Shown: positions 25,328 through 34,304 of the stretch, piece by piece
Layout of the letters: the number at the start of each line of letters is the position of its first letter
Numbering within the stretch: the first letter of the stretch is position 1
Source: Pseudolabrys sp963742345
Lineage (GTDB): Bacteria; Pseudomonadota; Alphaproteobacteria; Rhizobiales; Xanthobacteraceae
DNA: 64,000 bases
NCBI GenBank assembly: GCA_963742345.1
Contig: CAVULO010000011.1
Span: 310,001 to 374,000 of the forward strand
Direction: 5' to 3'
The notes under the pieces: generated by a model
Told to the model about the DNA's origin: nothing
What the model saw: only the letters and a program-made list of their open reading frames with translations
The model's database searches: none
Translations under genes and position numbers: made by a program

Positions 25328-27109
25328 ATGCAAATTCTTCGCCTGTACGGCCGCGTCCTGTCCCTGCTCGGTTCCGAGAGTACATTGGCGTGGATATTGG
25401 CGCTGGCCAATCTGGCCCTCGCCACGGCGCAATTTGCCGAACCGGTGCTGCTCGGTCGCATCATCGACACGCTGACCGGGGCGCAGGCGCGCGGTGACGT
25501 GCCACAGTGGTCAAAGTTGGCAATGCTGCTCGCCGCCTGGGCCGGTTTCGGCCTTTTCACCATCGCATGCGGAACGTTGATCGCTCTTTATGCGGATCGC
25601 CTCGCACATCGGCAGCGGCACGTCGTCTTGACCAGCTATTTCGAGCACGTTCTGCAGCTCCCCCTTTCCTATCACGGCAATACTCATTCCGGCCGATTAA
25701 TGAAGATGATGCTGCAGGGCACGGAAGCACTGTGGGGACTGTGGGTTGGGTTCTTCCGCGACAACCTCTCGTCGCTTATTTCGCTGCTCGTCCTGCTGCC
25801 GATTTCGCTGTTTATCAACTGGCGGCTCGCCTTGCTGCTGATTGTCCTGTGCATCGTTTTCGCGGTCCTCACCGCGCTCATCGTGCGCAAGACCGAAACT
25901 TTGCAAGACTCGGTCGAACAACATTACTCCGATCTTGCGGAACGCGCCTCGGACACGCTGGGCAACATTGCACTGGTGCAAAGCTTCTCCCGCCTTGAAA
26001 CCGAAGTCGCCGATTTGCGCGCGGTCGTCGAGCGCTTGTTGTCCGCGCAGTTGCCCGTCCTGTCCTGGTGGGCGCTGGCAAACGTGCTGACACGAACCGC
26101 GACGACATTGACCGTGCTCGCGATCATCGTCGTCGGAACCCTGTTGACCATCGAAGGCAAGGCTACAGTCGGTGAAATGGTCACGTTCATGAATTTTGCG
26201 GGACTTATCATCGCCCGGTTGGAGCACAGCGTCAGTTTCATCAACAGCGTGGTATCGGAAGCACCGCGTTTGCGCGAATTCTTCAACGTATGGGACACCG
26301 TTCCGTCCATTCGCGATCGGCCGGACGCAGTCGATCCCGGAAGGCTGCGCGGGCTCGTCGAATTCAAGCACGTTTCTTTCTCATATGACGGCAAGCAGAT
26401 GGCCGTGGAGGACTTAAACTTCAAAGCGATGCCCGGCGAAACGATTGCGCTGGTGGGCGCAACCGGCGCGGGAAAGTCAACGGCGATCGCGCTGCTTCAC
26501 CGCGCCTTCGATCCGCAGTCGGGCCAGATAGAAATCGACGGCATGGATATCCGCAAATTCAAACTTTCGGCATTGCGCAGGAACATTGGCGTGGTTTTCC
26601 AGGAGACCCTGTTATTCAACCGTTCGATCACCGAGAACCTACTGGTTGGGAAATCCAATGCGACTGACGCGGAAATTCTTGATGCGGTCGAACGTGCGCA
26701 AGCCCTGGAATTCATAGAACGCAAATCGGCAGGTTTCGGGGATAGCGTCGGCGAGCGGGGCCGCTCGTTGTCCGGCGGCGAGCGCCAGCGATTGTCGATT
26801 GCGCGCGCGCTTTTGAAAAACCCACCGATCCTCATTCTGGACGAAGCGACGAGCGCTCTCGACGCCGATACCGAGACGAAGGTCATGCGCGCGCTCGACG
26901 AGGTGATGAAGGGGCGAACGACATTCGTCATTGCGCACCGATTGTCGACGGTACGCAAGGCGTCTCGTATCCTGGTCTTCGACGCCGGAAGGATTGTCGA
27001 AACGGGGTCGTTCGACGAACTCGTAAATGCCAGTGGTCGATTTGCCCGTCTCGCACAGCAGCAATTTATTTCGGCCGAGCCGGTCGGCTTTCCGGTTGCG
27101 GCTGACTGA
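25328..27109 (+). CDS. ndvA: NdvA/ChvA-like ABC exporter (fused permease-ATPase)
   Basis: The 593-residue product has a six-helix transmembrane domain (about 15-320) and an ATPase domain with Walker A GATGAGKST (about 377-385), the signature LSGGERQ (about 480), Walker B ILILDEAT and the H-loop IAHRLSTV. NdvA/ChvA proteins export cyclic beta-1,2-glucan to the periplasm, and the N-terminal LRLYGRVLSLLG with ANLALATAQFAEPVLLGRII follows their pattern. No ndvB glucan synthase is nearby, so another glycan or lipid is possible. I place the start at 25328; longer starts lack homology. Confidence 0.75.
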   Translation: MQILRLYGRVLSLLGSESTLAWILALANLALATAQFAEPVLLGRIIDTLTGAQARGDVPQWSKLAMLLAAWAGFGLFTIACGTLIALYADRLAHRQRHVVLTSYFEHVLQLPLSYHGNTHSGRLMKMMLQGTEALWGLWVGFFRDNLSSLISLLVLLPISLFINWRLALLLIVLCIVFAVLTALIVRKTETLQDSVEQHYSDLAERASDTLGNIALVQSFSRLETEVADLRAVVERLLSAQLPVLSWWALANVLTRTATTLTVLAIIVVGTLLTIEGKATVGEMVTFMNFAGLIIARLEHSVSFINSVVSEAPRLREFFNVWDTVPSIRDRPDAVDPGRLRGLVEFKHVSFSYDGKQMAVEDLNFKAMPGETIALVGATGAGKSTAIALLHRAFDPQSGQIEIDGMDIRKFKLSALRRNIGVVFQETLLFNRSITENLLVGKSNATDAEILDAVERAQALEFIERKSAGFGDSVGERGRSLSGGERQRLSIARALLKNPPILILDEATSALDADTETKVMRALDEVMKGRTTFVIAHRLSTVRKASRILVFDAGRIVETGSFDELVNASGRFARLAQQQFISAEPVGFPVAAD

Positions 27110-27138
27110 CGGACGTCAGTGTCGTCTCGACTATGTGG

Positions 27139-27411
27139 TCAAGCCCCGGGATCGGATATGACCCGCGCGGCGACGAGCCGGTTCCAGATAAACAGGACCA
27201 GCAGTGCGCCGACGGTAGCCCCGATAAAGCCCGCACCCTGGTCTGGCCGATACCAGCCAATCGCCTGGCCGATCCAGGTCGCGAGGAATGCGCCACCAAT
27301 ACCGAGAACTGCAGTGAGGATGAAGCCCGAGGGATTGTTCGGCCCCGGCGAGAGAAAGCGCGCAATAATTCCCGCCACAAGGCCGATCAGAATAATCCAG
27401 ATGATGCCCAT
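27139..27411 (-). CDS. GlsB/YeaQ/YmgE-family stress-response membrane protein
   Basis: The 90-residue protein is three hydrophobic segments with the family pattern: GIIWIILIGLVAGIIARFL, GFILTAVLGIGGAFLATWIG and GFIGATVGALLVLFIWN. AGGAGCGGGC precedes the ATG. The transglycosylase-associated family is induced by stress or stationary phase in several bacteria, with unclear mechanism. It is convergent with the ABC exporter gene, 29 bp between stops. Confidence 0.9.
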   Translation of the reverse strand: MGIIWIILIGLVAGIIARFLSPGPNNPSGFILTAVLGIGGAFLATWIGQAIGWYRPDQGAGFIGATVGALLVLFIWNRLVAARVISDPGA

Positions 27412-27497
27412 GCCCGCTCCTATCCGTTAATACAATAGCGAGATCACTCAGCGGCCGACAGCTGTATCACTCCAATCCTACGGCCTAACGCATGCCA

Positions 27498-28079
27498 TTA
27501 AAGCATGCGCTGAGCTTCCTGTTCAGTCGGCAAACGTCCTTCAGGCGTCAGCTGGTCGACCACTTTCGGCAGATATTCGCTGAGACCGTGGAGCAAATCA
27601 TCGCGCGACATGCCGGTCTGCGCGACGAGCGCGTTGATCCTGTCGGACCCAAGAGCACCGGCCAAATCGTTCGGCGATATCTCCTTGTTGGATCCAGTGC
27701 CGACCCACGAATTGACAGTCTCGCTGTGGCCACTCTGCTGAAACTGTTTGAGCAGGTCGTTCAAGCCACCACTCACAATGCCTCCCGCAGCGCCAGTCGC
27801 GAGCAGGCCGCCCAACCCGCCTTTGAGCAAATCGCCTAGGCCGCCGCCGGCCGGCACGCTGGCGTTGGTCACGTTTCCACCCGGCGGCGGCACGCGAGGA
27901 TTTGCTGGAGCAGCGGACGGTTGACCGCCCGTAAAGCCTTTGACCGCCTTGTATGCGAGCAAACCGAGGATCGCCATGGTAATGGGTGACATACCTCCGC
28001 TGCCGGCACTGCCGCTGCTCGGAGCACGTTGCCCGCGTGGTCCATTCTGCATCCCATTGAGGACATCCATCAGGCCCAT
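27498..28079 (-). CDS. YidB-family (DUF937) protein
   Basis: The start at 28079 follows AGGGAGGCGACAC. The 193-residue product has a Gly/Ser/Pro-rich N-terminal half with a hydrophobic segment (ITMAILGLLAYKAVKGF), then Gly-rich GGGLGDLLKGGLGGLLATG and a C-terminal DUF937 core: GHSETVNSWVGTGSNKEISP, LAGALGS and GMSRDDLLHGLSEYLPKVVD. The YidB core is cytosolic and helical, with no known function. It is the gene before GlsB on the same strand, 86 nt away. Confidence 0.85.
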   Translation of the reverse strand: MGLMDVLNGMQNGPRGQRAPSSGSAGSGGMSPITMAILGLLAYKAVKGFTGGQPSAAPANPRVPPPGGNVTNASVPAGGGLGDLLKGGLGGLLATGAAGGIVSGGLNDLLKQFQQSGHSETVNSWVGTGSNKEISPNDLAGALGSDRINALVAQTGMSRDDLLHGLSEYLPKVVDQLTPEGRLPTEQEAQRML

Positions 28080-28273
28080 GTGTCGCCTCCCTTTGAACTG
28101 AAAAATAATCTTTAAAGCTATGACGCCGCAGTGACGAGAACATGGCGAGGCGCCTTCAGTTCCATGCTCGCTCAAGCAATTTTTACCTATCGCGGTCCCG
28201 CGCGGAAGATATACTTGGCCACTTCAGCAAGACGGTATCGAAGTAGGGCAAAAGCATCTCAGGGAGGAATGTC

Positions 28274-28630
28274 ATGGGTATTTTTGGAAATATTATGGGC
28301 GCCATTTTCGGTCATGGTTCAGCGCAGGCATCAGCTTCGCCCACACTGGCGCCAAGCACACCGCCGACACAAACGGTCGATGTTGCAGCTATCGTGGATA
28401 AGGCGGCCGCGGCAAAGGGCGAAAAGCTTGCCTGGCGAACCTCCATCGTCGACCTGATGAAGGCTCTCGACCTCGACAGCAGTCTGACCGCCCGAAAAGA
28501 ACTCGCGAAAGAGCTCAAGTACACCGGCGACACCAATGACTCCGCAACCATGAATGTCTGGTTGCACAAGCAGGTCATGGCGAAGCTCGCCGCTAATGGC
28601 GGCAAATTGCCGGCCGACATCAAGGCTTGA
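28274..28630 (+). CDS. DUF3597 family protein
   Basis: The 118-residue product begins MGIFGNIMGAIFGH and, after an Ala/Pro/Thr-rich linker, has the DUF3597 core (WRTSIVDLMKALDLDSSLTA, KELAKELKYTGDTNDSATMN, WLHKQVMAKLAANGGKLP). AGGGAGGAATGTC precedes the ATG. The family has a helical fold related to YidB-type small proteins and no defined function; the neighbour is a YidB-family gene on the other strand. It ends at a strong terminator. Confidence 0.85.
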   Translation: MGIFGNIMGAIFGHGSAQASASPTLAPSTPPTQTVDVAAIVDKAAAAKGEKLAWRTSIVDLMKALDLDSSLTARKELAKELKYTGDTNDSATMNVWLHKQVMAKLAANGGKLPADIKA

Positions 28631-28648
28631 ACTCTCAAGCAGAAATCA

Positions 28649-28679
28649 AAAACCCCGGACGAAATGTCCGGGGTTTTTT
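28649..28679. terminator. Strong bidirectional terminator
   Basis: AAAACCCCGGAC pairs with GTCCGGGGTTTT (12 bp) around GAAAT, followed by TT; the A-run on the left gives a T-run on the minus strand. It lies between the convergent DUF3597 and MarR genes. Confidence 0.9.
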
Positions 28680-28701
28680 ATTGTCAGCCGGCCCACTCTG
28701 A

Positions 28702-29256
28702 TTATCTAGCGGCCTTGCTTCCGCCCGCCTTCAGCCGCCCCAGTTCGCGGGTTGACGGCATTCGCATGTCAGCCGTCTGCTCGTCCCGCGCCAGATTTTC
28801 GATAATGGCGAGCAGCACCTTGCGGGTGGTCGCGATGTCGGCCGGGCGCGCGTCCCTAACGGCGATACGGTTCACATCCTCGGCGAGCGGCACGAGCTTA
28901 CTTCGCAGCCGACGCCCCTTCGGCGTGAGCAGGACGTAGACCTTCTTGCGGTCGCCGCCGCGCTTTCGCCGGATGATGTAGCCGAGCCGCTCCATCGCCT
29001 TGAGCGCCGAAAAAGTCGTCGGCTCCATGACCCCGGCCTGCTCGCTCAGTCCGCGTTGGGTCAGCCCGTCGCCTTCCCACAGGATGCGCAGGAAGGTCCA
29101 ATGGCCAAACGAGACCCCGTGCTCGGCGAGACGCATCTGCAAGGCGCGGACCAATGCGCGCGTCGAATCCTTCACGAGATGCGCGAGCCGATCGTCCGGC
29201 ACTGCTTCACGCCAATGGCGAAGGATCATCTGTGTGTTCGGCGATGGACGCGTCAC
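28702..29256 (-). CDS. MarR-family transcriptional regulator
   Basis: The 184-residue product has a MarR winged helix (about 45-135): SFGHWTFLRILWEGDGLTQR, LSEQAGVMEPTTFSALKAME and RLGYIIRRKRGGDRKKVYVL. Its start codon overlaps the stop of the Gfo/Idh gene by 4 nt (ATGA), so the two are translationally coupled. MarR dimers bind short palindromes and release on binding phenolic ligands. A perfect 16-bp palindrome lies in the divergent promoter at 30478-30493 and is the likely operator. Autoregulation and control of the oxygenase operon are inferred. Confidence 0.9.
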   Translation of the reverse strand: MTRPSPNTQMILRHWREAVPDDRLAHLVKDSTRALVRALQMRLAEHGVSFGHWTFLRILWEGDGLTQRGLSEQAGVMEPTTFSALKAMERLGYIIRRKRGGDRKKVYVLLTPKGRRLRSKLVPLAEDVNRIAVRDARPADIATTRKVLLAIIENLARDEQTADMRMPSTRELGRLKAGGSKAAR

Positions 29257-30434
29257 GGCAGTGCGACCTGATGACTGAGCGCCACGTCGCGGCCTTCGCG
29301 CGCGGACCGCAAGATCGCGAGCACCACCTCAAGCGTTGCCATCGCCCAGGCGCCGTCGTGGAGCGGCGCTTTGCCATGAACGACCGCACGATAGAGCTCG
29401 TCGATAACCTCAGCGCGCGGCGCCGGAGGCGGCGGCAGCGGATCGAGCCGAGCCGCACCGTTCTGGTAAATCATAACGCCATTCGGCAGCGCGCGCAGAT
29501 CAGCGCGATCGCAGCTCACCAGCAGCGTACCGAAATGCTGGTGCGCCGGCGCTTGCGCCAAGGGCGGGCGATAGTCGGAGCCACCATAATTGCGGGCGTT
29601 TTTGAACGCAGCTTCGTCCCGCGCGTGCGCAAAGCGCAGCGCGGACGAGCCGGCATAGGGCGCCTTCTTCTGCCCCATCTCGCCGATCCAGCCCTGCCAT
29701 TCGTCGGAATCGAAATGCCCGTACCCGCTATAGGTGAGCGAAGCAAAGGTCCCATCCGCAAAGGTGAGCAGTGCCGCATAGGCACCCTCGGTTGGCCGCG
29801 ACGGATCCCAGGCGCCTGTCGCTGCCCGCACGCTTGCCACCCGCCCGCCGCCGACGAGTCGCACGATGTCGACCTGGTGGGCCGCCTGATTGAACACCGC
29901 ACCGCCGCCCTGCGCCGTGTCGAGTTCTTCAGGACGGCGAGGGCGATAAAGATAATCGGTGTAGTCGATCGCGTTGATCATGCGTACGGCACCGAAGTCG
30001 CCGCACTCTATCAACCCGCGCAGGCGCGCAACCGGTGCGTTGAATGAATGGCTATGACCGACCACGACCCGCACATGAGCGCGTCGTGCTGCATCGACAA
30101 TGGTTGTGCATTCGTCAAGCGTGAGAGCGATTGGTTTCTCAATCAGGAGATGCTTGCCATGCTGCGCGCCAAGCACGGCGTGCTGGGCGTGATACTGATG
30201 CGGCGTGGCCACATAAACTGCTTCTACCGCCGGGTCGGCGCACAGTTCCTCGACCGTCGCGTAACTATTGGCGCCGAAGTCCGCGGCAAAGCGCTGGCGC
30301 GCCTCGGCCCGCGTATCTGCCGCCGCCACCAGCTTGACGCGCGGATCGCCCGTAAAGGTCGGCAGCATCACGGTAAATGCGCGGCCCAGGCCAACCACCC
30401 CGAGACGGAGCTTGCGTTCGCTCGGCTTGCTCAA
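29253..30434 (-). CDS. Gfo/Idh/MocA-family oxidoreductase, dihydrodiol dehydrogenase-like
   Basis: The 393-residue product has an N-terminal Rossmann fold (LRLGVVGLGRAF, residues about 9-20), the family motif EKPIALTLDE and a C-terminal substrate domain with FNQAAHQVDIVRLVGG. It is first in an operon with a MarR gene and diverges from a Rieske oxygenase that resembles phthalate 4,5-dioxygenase. In phthalate clusters a Gfo/Idh enzyme oxidises the cis-dihydrodiol made by that dioxygenase to a catechol-type product. That assignment here rests on context; the family call is firm. Confidence 0.85.
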   Translation of the reverse strand: MSKPSERKLRLGVVGLGRAFTVMLPTFTGDPRVKLVAAADTRAEARQRFAADFGANSYATVEELCADPAVEAVYVATPHQYHAQHAVLGAQHGKHLLIEKPIALTLDECTTIVDAARRAHVRVVVGHSHSFNAPVARLRGLIECGDFGAVRMINAIDYTDYLYRPRRPEELDTAQGGGAVFNQAAHQVDIVRLVGGGRVASVRAATGAWDPSRPTEGAYAALLTFADGTFASLTYSGYGHFDSDEWQGWIGEMGQKKAPYAGSSALRFAHARDEAAFKNARNYGGSDYRPPLAQAPAHQHFGTLLVSCDRADLRALPNGVMIYQNGAARLDPLPPPPAPRAEVIDELYRAVVHGKAPLHDGAWAMATLEVVLAILRSAREGRDVALSHQVALP

Positions 30435-30477
30435 CGGACGGCCACCTCGACAAGATTGCGGGCAGTCACTAATCTTA

Positions 30478-30493
30478 TCTTAGATATCTAAGA
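30478..30493. promoter_or_regulatory. Perfect 16-bp palindrome, likely MarR operator
   Basis: TCTTAGATATCTAAGA is its own reverse complement. It sits between the Gfo/Idh start (30434) and the oxygenase start (30548), where one site could control both divergent transcripts. The size and AT-rich form suit a MarR dimer, and a marR gene is in one of the two operons. Confidence 0.65.
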
Positions 30494-30547
30494 AAGAGCG
30501 CGCGAGCAGAATTTGCGAACGCCGCGCCTGCCGAAGGAAACGCCACC

Positions 30548-31861
30548 ATGATGACACCCGAGGAAAACGACCTGCTTTGCCGTGTCGAAGGTGACGCGCC
30601 AATGGGCCAGATCATGCGCCGCCACTGGATCGCGGCGTGCCTGTCGGAGGAAGTAGCCGAGCCCGACGGCGCGCCCGTGAAGGTGCGCCTGCTCGGTGAG
30701 GAACTCGTGGTGTTTCGCGACAGCAAGGGGCGCGTTGGCGTTCTCGACGAATATTGCTCACACCGGCGCGCGTCGCTGGTGTTTGCTCGTAACGAGGAGT
30801 GCGGGCTGCGCTGCCTCTATCACGGCTGGAAATTTGACGTGGACGGCAATGTGGTCGAGATGGCTTCCGAACCGGCCAACAGCCTTATTCCGGGCCGCGT
30901 CAAACACAAAGCCTATCCGGCACGCGAGGCCGGCGGCTTCGTGTGGACCTACATGGGACCGGCCGGCGCGATGCGTGACTTCGAGTCTCCGGCCTTTGCG
31001 CCAACCCCTGACGTGCGGGTCAGCGCCACCAAAGTGCGGGTGCGGTGCAATTGGGCGCAGATCCTGGAAGGGCAAATCGACTCGGCCCACTCCTCCAGCT
31101 TGCATTCCTCCGACATGGTGCCCGCGCAAGTCGACAGCGCCAAGGCGACGGAAGCGAACTGGTTGCGCCCGTCGACCGACAAGGCACCACGCTTCCAGAT
31201 CGAGCGGACCAGCTACGGATTCCGCTATGCGGCGATCCGGCGACCGATCAAGAACGAGGCGACGCACGACTACATTCGCACGACCGTCTATATCGCGCCA
31301 TTCACCGCGCTGATACCGCCGAACAACGTGCACAATGTTGCGACTTTGTTGACACCGGAGGACGACCACAACACCATCTTTTACTTCATCGCCTGGAACG
31401 GCCCCGACAAGCCTGGTATCGACGCCGATGCGTGGCGTAAGTTCAACATGCTGCAATGGGGAGTCGACATCGATAGAAATTTCGACGGCACGCGCAACCG
31501 CGACAATCTCTATCTTCAAGATCGTGCTGCAATGAAGCAGGGCAACTTCACCGGTATCAGCGGCATCCCGAACCAGGATATCGCCATGTGGGAGTCGATG
31601 GGCGCGATAGGCGATCGTTCCAGGGAACGGGTCGGCGCCAGCGACGTGGCGGTCGTTTCATTCAGGAGGCTGATGGTCGAAGCCGCCCAAACGATGCGTA
31701 AGGGCGGACCGGCGATCGGCACCACCGAACCGCATATCAGGCACGCGAGCATCAGTTCATATGAAGGGGTCGTGCCAAAAACCACGAACTGGAGGAGCCT
31801 TGGCGGCGGCAGCGAAGCCCCGCTCGAGCGCATCACCAAACAACCACAAGCCGCTAAATAA
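30548..31861 (+). CDS. Rieske non-heme iron oxygenase large subunit, phthalate 4,5-dioxygenase-like
   Basis: The 437-residue product has the Rieske [2Fe-2S] ligands C70-x-H72 and C89-xx-H92 (CSHRR and CLYHGW) and the mononuclear iron motif QIDSAHSSSLH (D178, H181, H186). The opening TPEENDLLCRVEGDAPMGQI and the phrase AEPDGAPVKVRLLGEELVVF resemble phthalate 4,5-dioxygenase subunits, which hydroxylate an aromatic dicarboxylate. Such enzymes need a flavin/2Fe-2S reductase, which is not in the window. It is followed after 28 nt by a solute-binding protein gene. The exact aromatic substrate is not certain. Confidence 0.85.
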   Translation: MMTPEENDLLCRVEGDAPMGQIMRRHWIAACLSEEVAEPDGAPVKVRLLGEELVVFRDSKGRVGVLDEYCSHRRASLVFARNEECGLRCLYHGWKFDVDGNVVEMASEPANSLIPGRVKHKAYPAREAGGFVWTYMGPAGAMRDFESPAFAPTPDVRVSATKVRVRCNWAQILEGQIDSAHSSSLHSSDMVPAQVDSAKATEANWLRPSTDKAPRFQIERTSYGFRYAAIRRPIKNEATHDYIRTTVYIAPFTALIPPNNVHNVATLLTPEDDHNTIFYFIAWNGPDKPGIDADAWRKFNMLQWGVDIDRNFDGTRNRDNLYLQDRAAMKQGNFTGISGIPNQDIAMWESMGAIGDRSRERVGASDVAVVSFRRLMVEAAQTMRKGGPAIGTTEPHIRHASISSYEGVVPKTTNWRSLGGGSEAPLERITKQPQAAK

Positions 31862-31889
31862 CAGAAAGAAACTCAAGGAGGAGGACGCG

Positions 31890-32846
31890 ATGAGGAAAGC
31901 TACGCTCGCCCGCGCACTTGCCGCATTGACGCTTTTCGCGACCGCGACCGCCGCGCCAGCGCAAGACAAGCTGAAACTTGCGATCGGCCAGCGCGGCAAC
32001 TGGGACACATCGGTTTCGGAGGTCGGCCAGCTCGCCGGCATCTTCAAAAAGCACGGCCTGGAGCTGGAGATTGTCTACACCAATGGCGCGGGCGAAACCC
32101 AGCAGGCAGTGATCTCCGGCAGCGTCGATCTTGGTATCGCCGCCGGCGTGATGGGCGTGCTCAGCGCCTATTCCAAAGGCGCGCCGGTGCGCGTGATCGG
32201 GGCGGAGACGACGGGCGCCAACGATCTGTATTGGTACGTCAGGGCGGATTCGCCGATCAAGTCGCTGAAGGATACCGATGACAAGATCCTCGCCTACTCG
32301 ACCAATGGTTCCTCAACCCACGGCATCGTCACTGCCTTCATGAAGCAGTACCAGCTCAAGGCCAAGCCGACCGCGATGGGTGGTCCGCCTGCCAACCTGA
32401 CTGCAGTGATGTCCGGACAGATCGATGTCGGTTGGGCCGCGCCGCCGTTTGGACTCGATCAGCTCGACCAGAAACAGATCCGCATCATTGCGACCGGCAA
32501 CGACGCCGAGGCTTTCAAAGGTCAGACGGTGCGGCTCAACATCGCCAACGCCAATTTTCTCAAGGCTCACAAGGATGTGGTTGACCGCTACATGAAGGCC
32601 TATCGCGAGACGGTCAATTACATGTACACCGATCCGAACGCTTTGAAGGTCTATGCGGATTGGCTCAAGATCAGCGAGGCTAAAGCCAAGCGCACGCGTG
32701 ACGACTTTTTCCCGCGCGCAGCGGTCGAGCCGGATAAAATCGTCGGCCTGGATACAATCGTGAAGGACGCAGTCGCCTTGAAATTTACGGCCACTGAAAT
32801 GACCAAGGCGCAACTTGACGACCTGATCCAGATTCCACCCCGATAG
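31890..32846 (+). CDS. NMT1/SsuA-type ABC solute-binding protein
   Basis: GGAGGAGGACGCG precedes the ATG at 31890. A signal peptide (MRKATLARALAALTLFATATAAPA) leads to a 318-residue product with LKLAIGQRGNWDTSVSEVGQ, GIFKKHGLELEIVYTNGAGE, AVISGSVDLGIAAGVMG and SSTHGIVTAFMKQYQL, typical of the SsuA/ThiY-like group that binds sulfonates, aromatics or pyrimidines. It follows the oxygenase by 28 nt and probably captures its aromatic substrate. The permease and ATPase are not in the window. Confidence 0.85.
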   Translation: MRKATLARALAALTLFATATAAPAQDKLKLAIGQRGNWDTSVSEVGQLAGIFKKHGLELEIVYTNGAGETQQAVISGSVDLGIAAGVMGVLSAYSKGAPVRVIGAETTGANDLYWYVRADSPIKSLKDTDDKILAYSTNGSSTHGIVTAFMKQYQLKAKPTAMGGPPANLTAVMSGQIDVGWAAPPFGLDQLDQKQIRIIATGNDAEAFKGQTVRLNIANANFLKAHKDVVDRYMKAYRETVNYMYTDPNALKVYADWLKISEAKAKRTRDDFFPRAAVEPDKIVGLDTIVKDAVALKFTATEMTKAQLDDLIQIPPR

Positions 32847-33128
32847 ACCGGATGGCGCAAACGCGGCGCCCGCAGGTACTACGTCAATAGCCCCGCATGG
32901 GCGTCTAGCCCCTGCCCCCGACCCTGCTGCCAAAGGTCGAGCCTGGCTTTGATCAGGCCCGGCTCAAACGGCCACGCGGTGCCTACGCTATCCAGCCTGC
33001 GAAATTTTATGTGCTGTTTATCGGCTTTCCGGCCATGACGAAGCCCCCGCCCTGGGGACTTTAACAGTTCGTCAACCATGCTCGCGCACGATCCCGGCCA
33101 CTCGCATTGCTGGTGGGGAACCAAGCCC

Positions 33129-34304
33129 GTGCGGACCAATTTCAGCTGGCTCTGCATTTTCGGGGCGGCCTTTTTAAGCCTTTCAAACACGCCGCTCCAT
33201 GCGGAGGACGGCGTATTCAAAGACAAAATCCTGTTCGGGCAGGTCGCGGCGCTTAACGGGCCGGCACAGGCGCTCGGTCAGGGCATGCGAGAAGGAATTC
33301 TGGCGGCGTTCGAAGAAGCCAATCGTGCCGGCGGCATTAGCGGACGCAAGCTCGAGCTTAAGTCGATCGATGACAGTTACGAACCTGAAAAAACGATCGA
33401 AGCGACCAACAAGGCAATCAAGGAAGACAAAGTCTTTGCGCTTGTCGGCGCGGTTGGTACGCCGACCTCGAAAGCGGGCCAGCCCATCGCAACGGCAGCC
33501 AAGGTGCCATTCATTGGTCCGTTCACTGGCGCAGAATTTCTTCGCAATCCGTTCAATCGTTACATCGTCAACATTCGCAGCTCGTATTTCCAGGAGACCG
33601 AGGCCTGGATCGAACATCTGACGATCGACCTCGGCATCACAAGGATCGCGATCCTCTACCAGGACGATGCTTTTGGCCTTGCCGGTCTGGCCGGAGTCAA
33701 GAAAGCGATGAGCAAGCGCAACATGTCGCTGGTCGCCGAGGGAACGTTCAAGCGCAATACAACCGCGATCAAATCTGCCTTGCTCGAAATCATGAAAGGC
33801 GAACCCCAGGCCGTTGTGACAGTCGGCCCATACAAGCCGATCGCAGAATTCATCAAGCTGGCGCGTCAACTCAAGGTCGACGCTGCATTCGTCGCTATTT
33901 CATTTGTCGGATCGGACTCGCTCGCGCAGGAGCTCGGCAATCAAGGCGCCGGCGTGATCGTCAGCCAGGTCGTGCCCTTTCCCGGAGATAAGTCGCTACA
34001 GGTCGTGACGTCGTATCAGGCTGCACTGATCGCAGTTAATCCGAAGTCGAAGCTCGGGTTTGTGTCGCTTGAGGGTTATCTGGTCGGCCAGCTCGTAGTC
34101 GAAGCATTGAAGCGAATTCCGGGCGAGCCCACCCGCGAAGCTTTTCTCGATGCGATTGAGAGCGCCCCGTTTGATCTCGGCGGAGTGAAGCTCAGTTTCA
34201 GTGCGACTCAAAATCAGGGATCAAATCAGGTTTATTTCACGGTGCTTCAGAGCGATGGCACATTCAGGCCAGTCACGAAACTCGTAAAGACCGTTGCAAG
34301 GTAA
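33129..34304 (+). CDS. LivK-type solute-binding protein coupled to a chemoreceptor
   Basis: I prefer the GTG at 33129, which opens a clean signal peptide (RTNFSWLCIFGAAFLSLSNT) behind GGTGGGGAACC; the ATG at 33078 lacks a ribosome site. The mature chain is a type I binding fold: ILFGQVAALNGPAQALGQGM, EANRAGGISGRKLELKSIDD, LVGAVGTPTSKAGQPIA and GITRIAILYQDDAFGLAG. Its TAA overlaps the ATG of the chemoreceptor gene by 1 nt (TAATG). It probably delivers its ligand to that receptor rather than to a transporter; no permease is present. Confidence 0.85.
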   Translation: MRTNFSWLCIFGAAFLSLSNTPLHAEDGVFKDKILFGQVAALNGPAQALGQGMREGILAAFEEANRAGGISGRKLELKSIDDSYEPEKTIEATNKAIKEDKVFALVGAVGTPTSKAGQPIATAAKVPFIGPFTGAEFLRNPFNRYIVNIRSSYFQETEAWIEHLTIDLGITRIAILYQDDAFGLAGLAGVKKAMSKRNMSLVAEGTFKRNTTAIKSALLEIMKGEPQAVVTVGPYKPIAEFIKLARQLKVDAAFVAISFVGSDSLAQELGNQGAGVIVSQVVPFPGDKSLQVVTSYQAALIAVNPKSKLGFVSLEGYLVGQLVVEALKRIPGEPTREAFLDAIESAPFDLGGVKLSFSATQNQGSNQVYFTVLQSDGTFRPVTKLVKTVAR

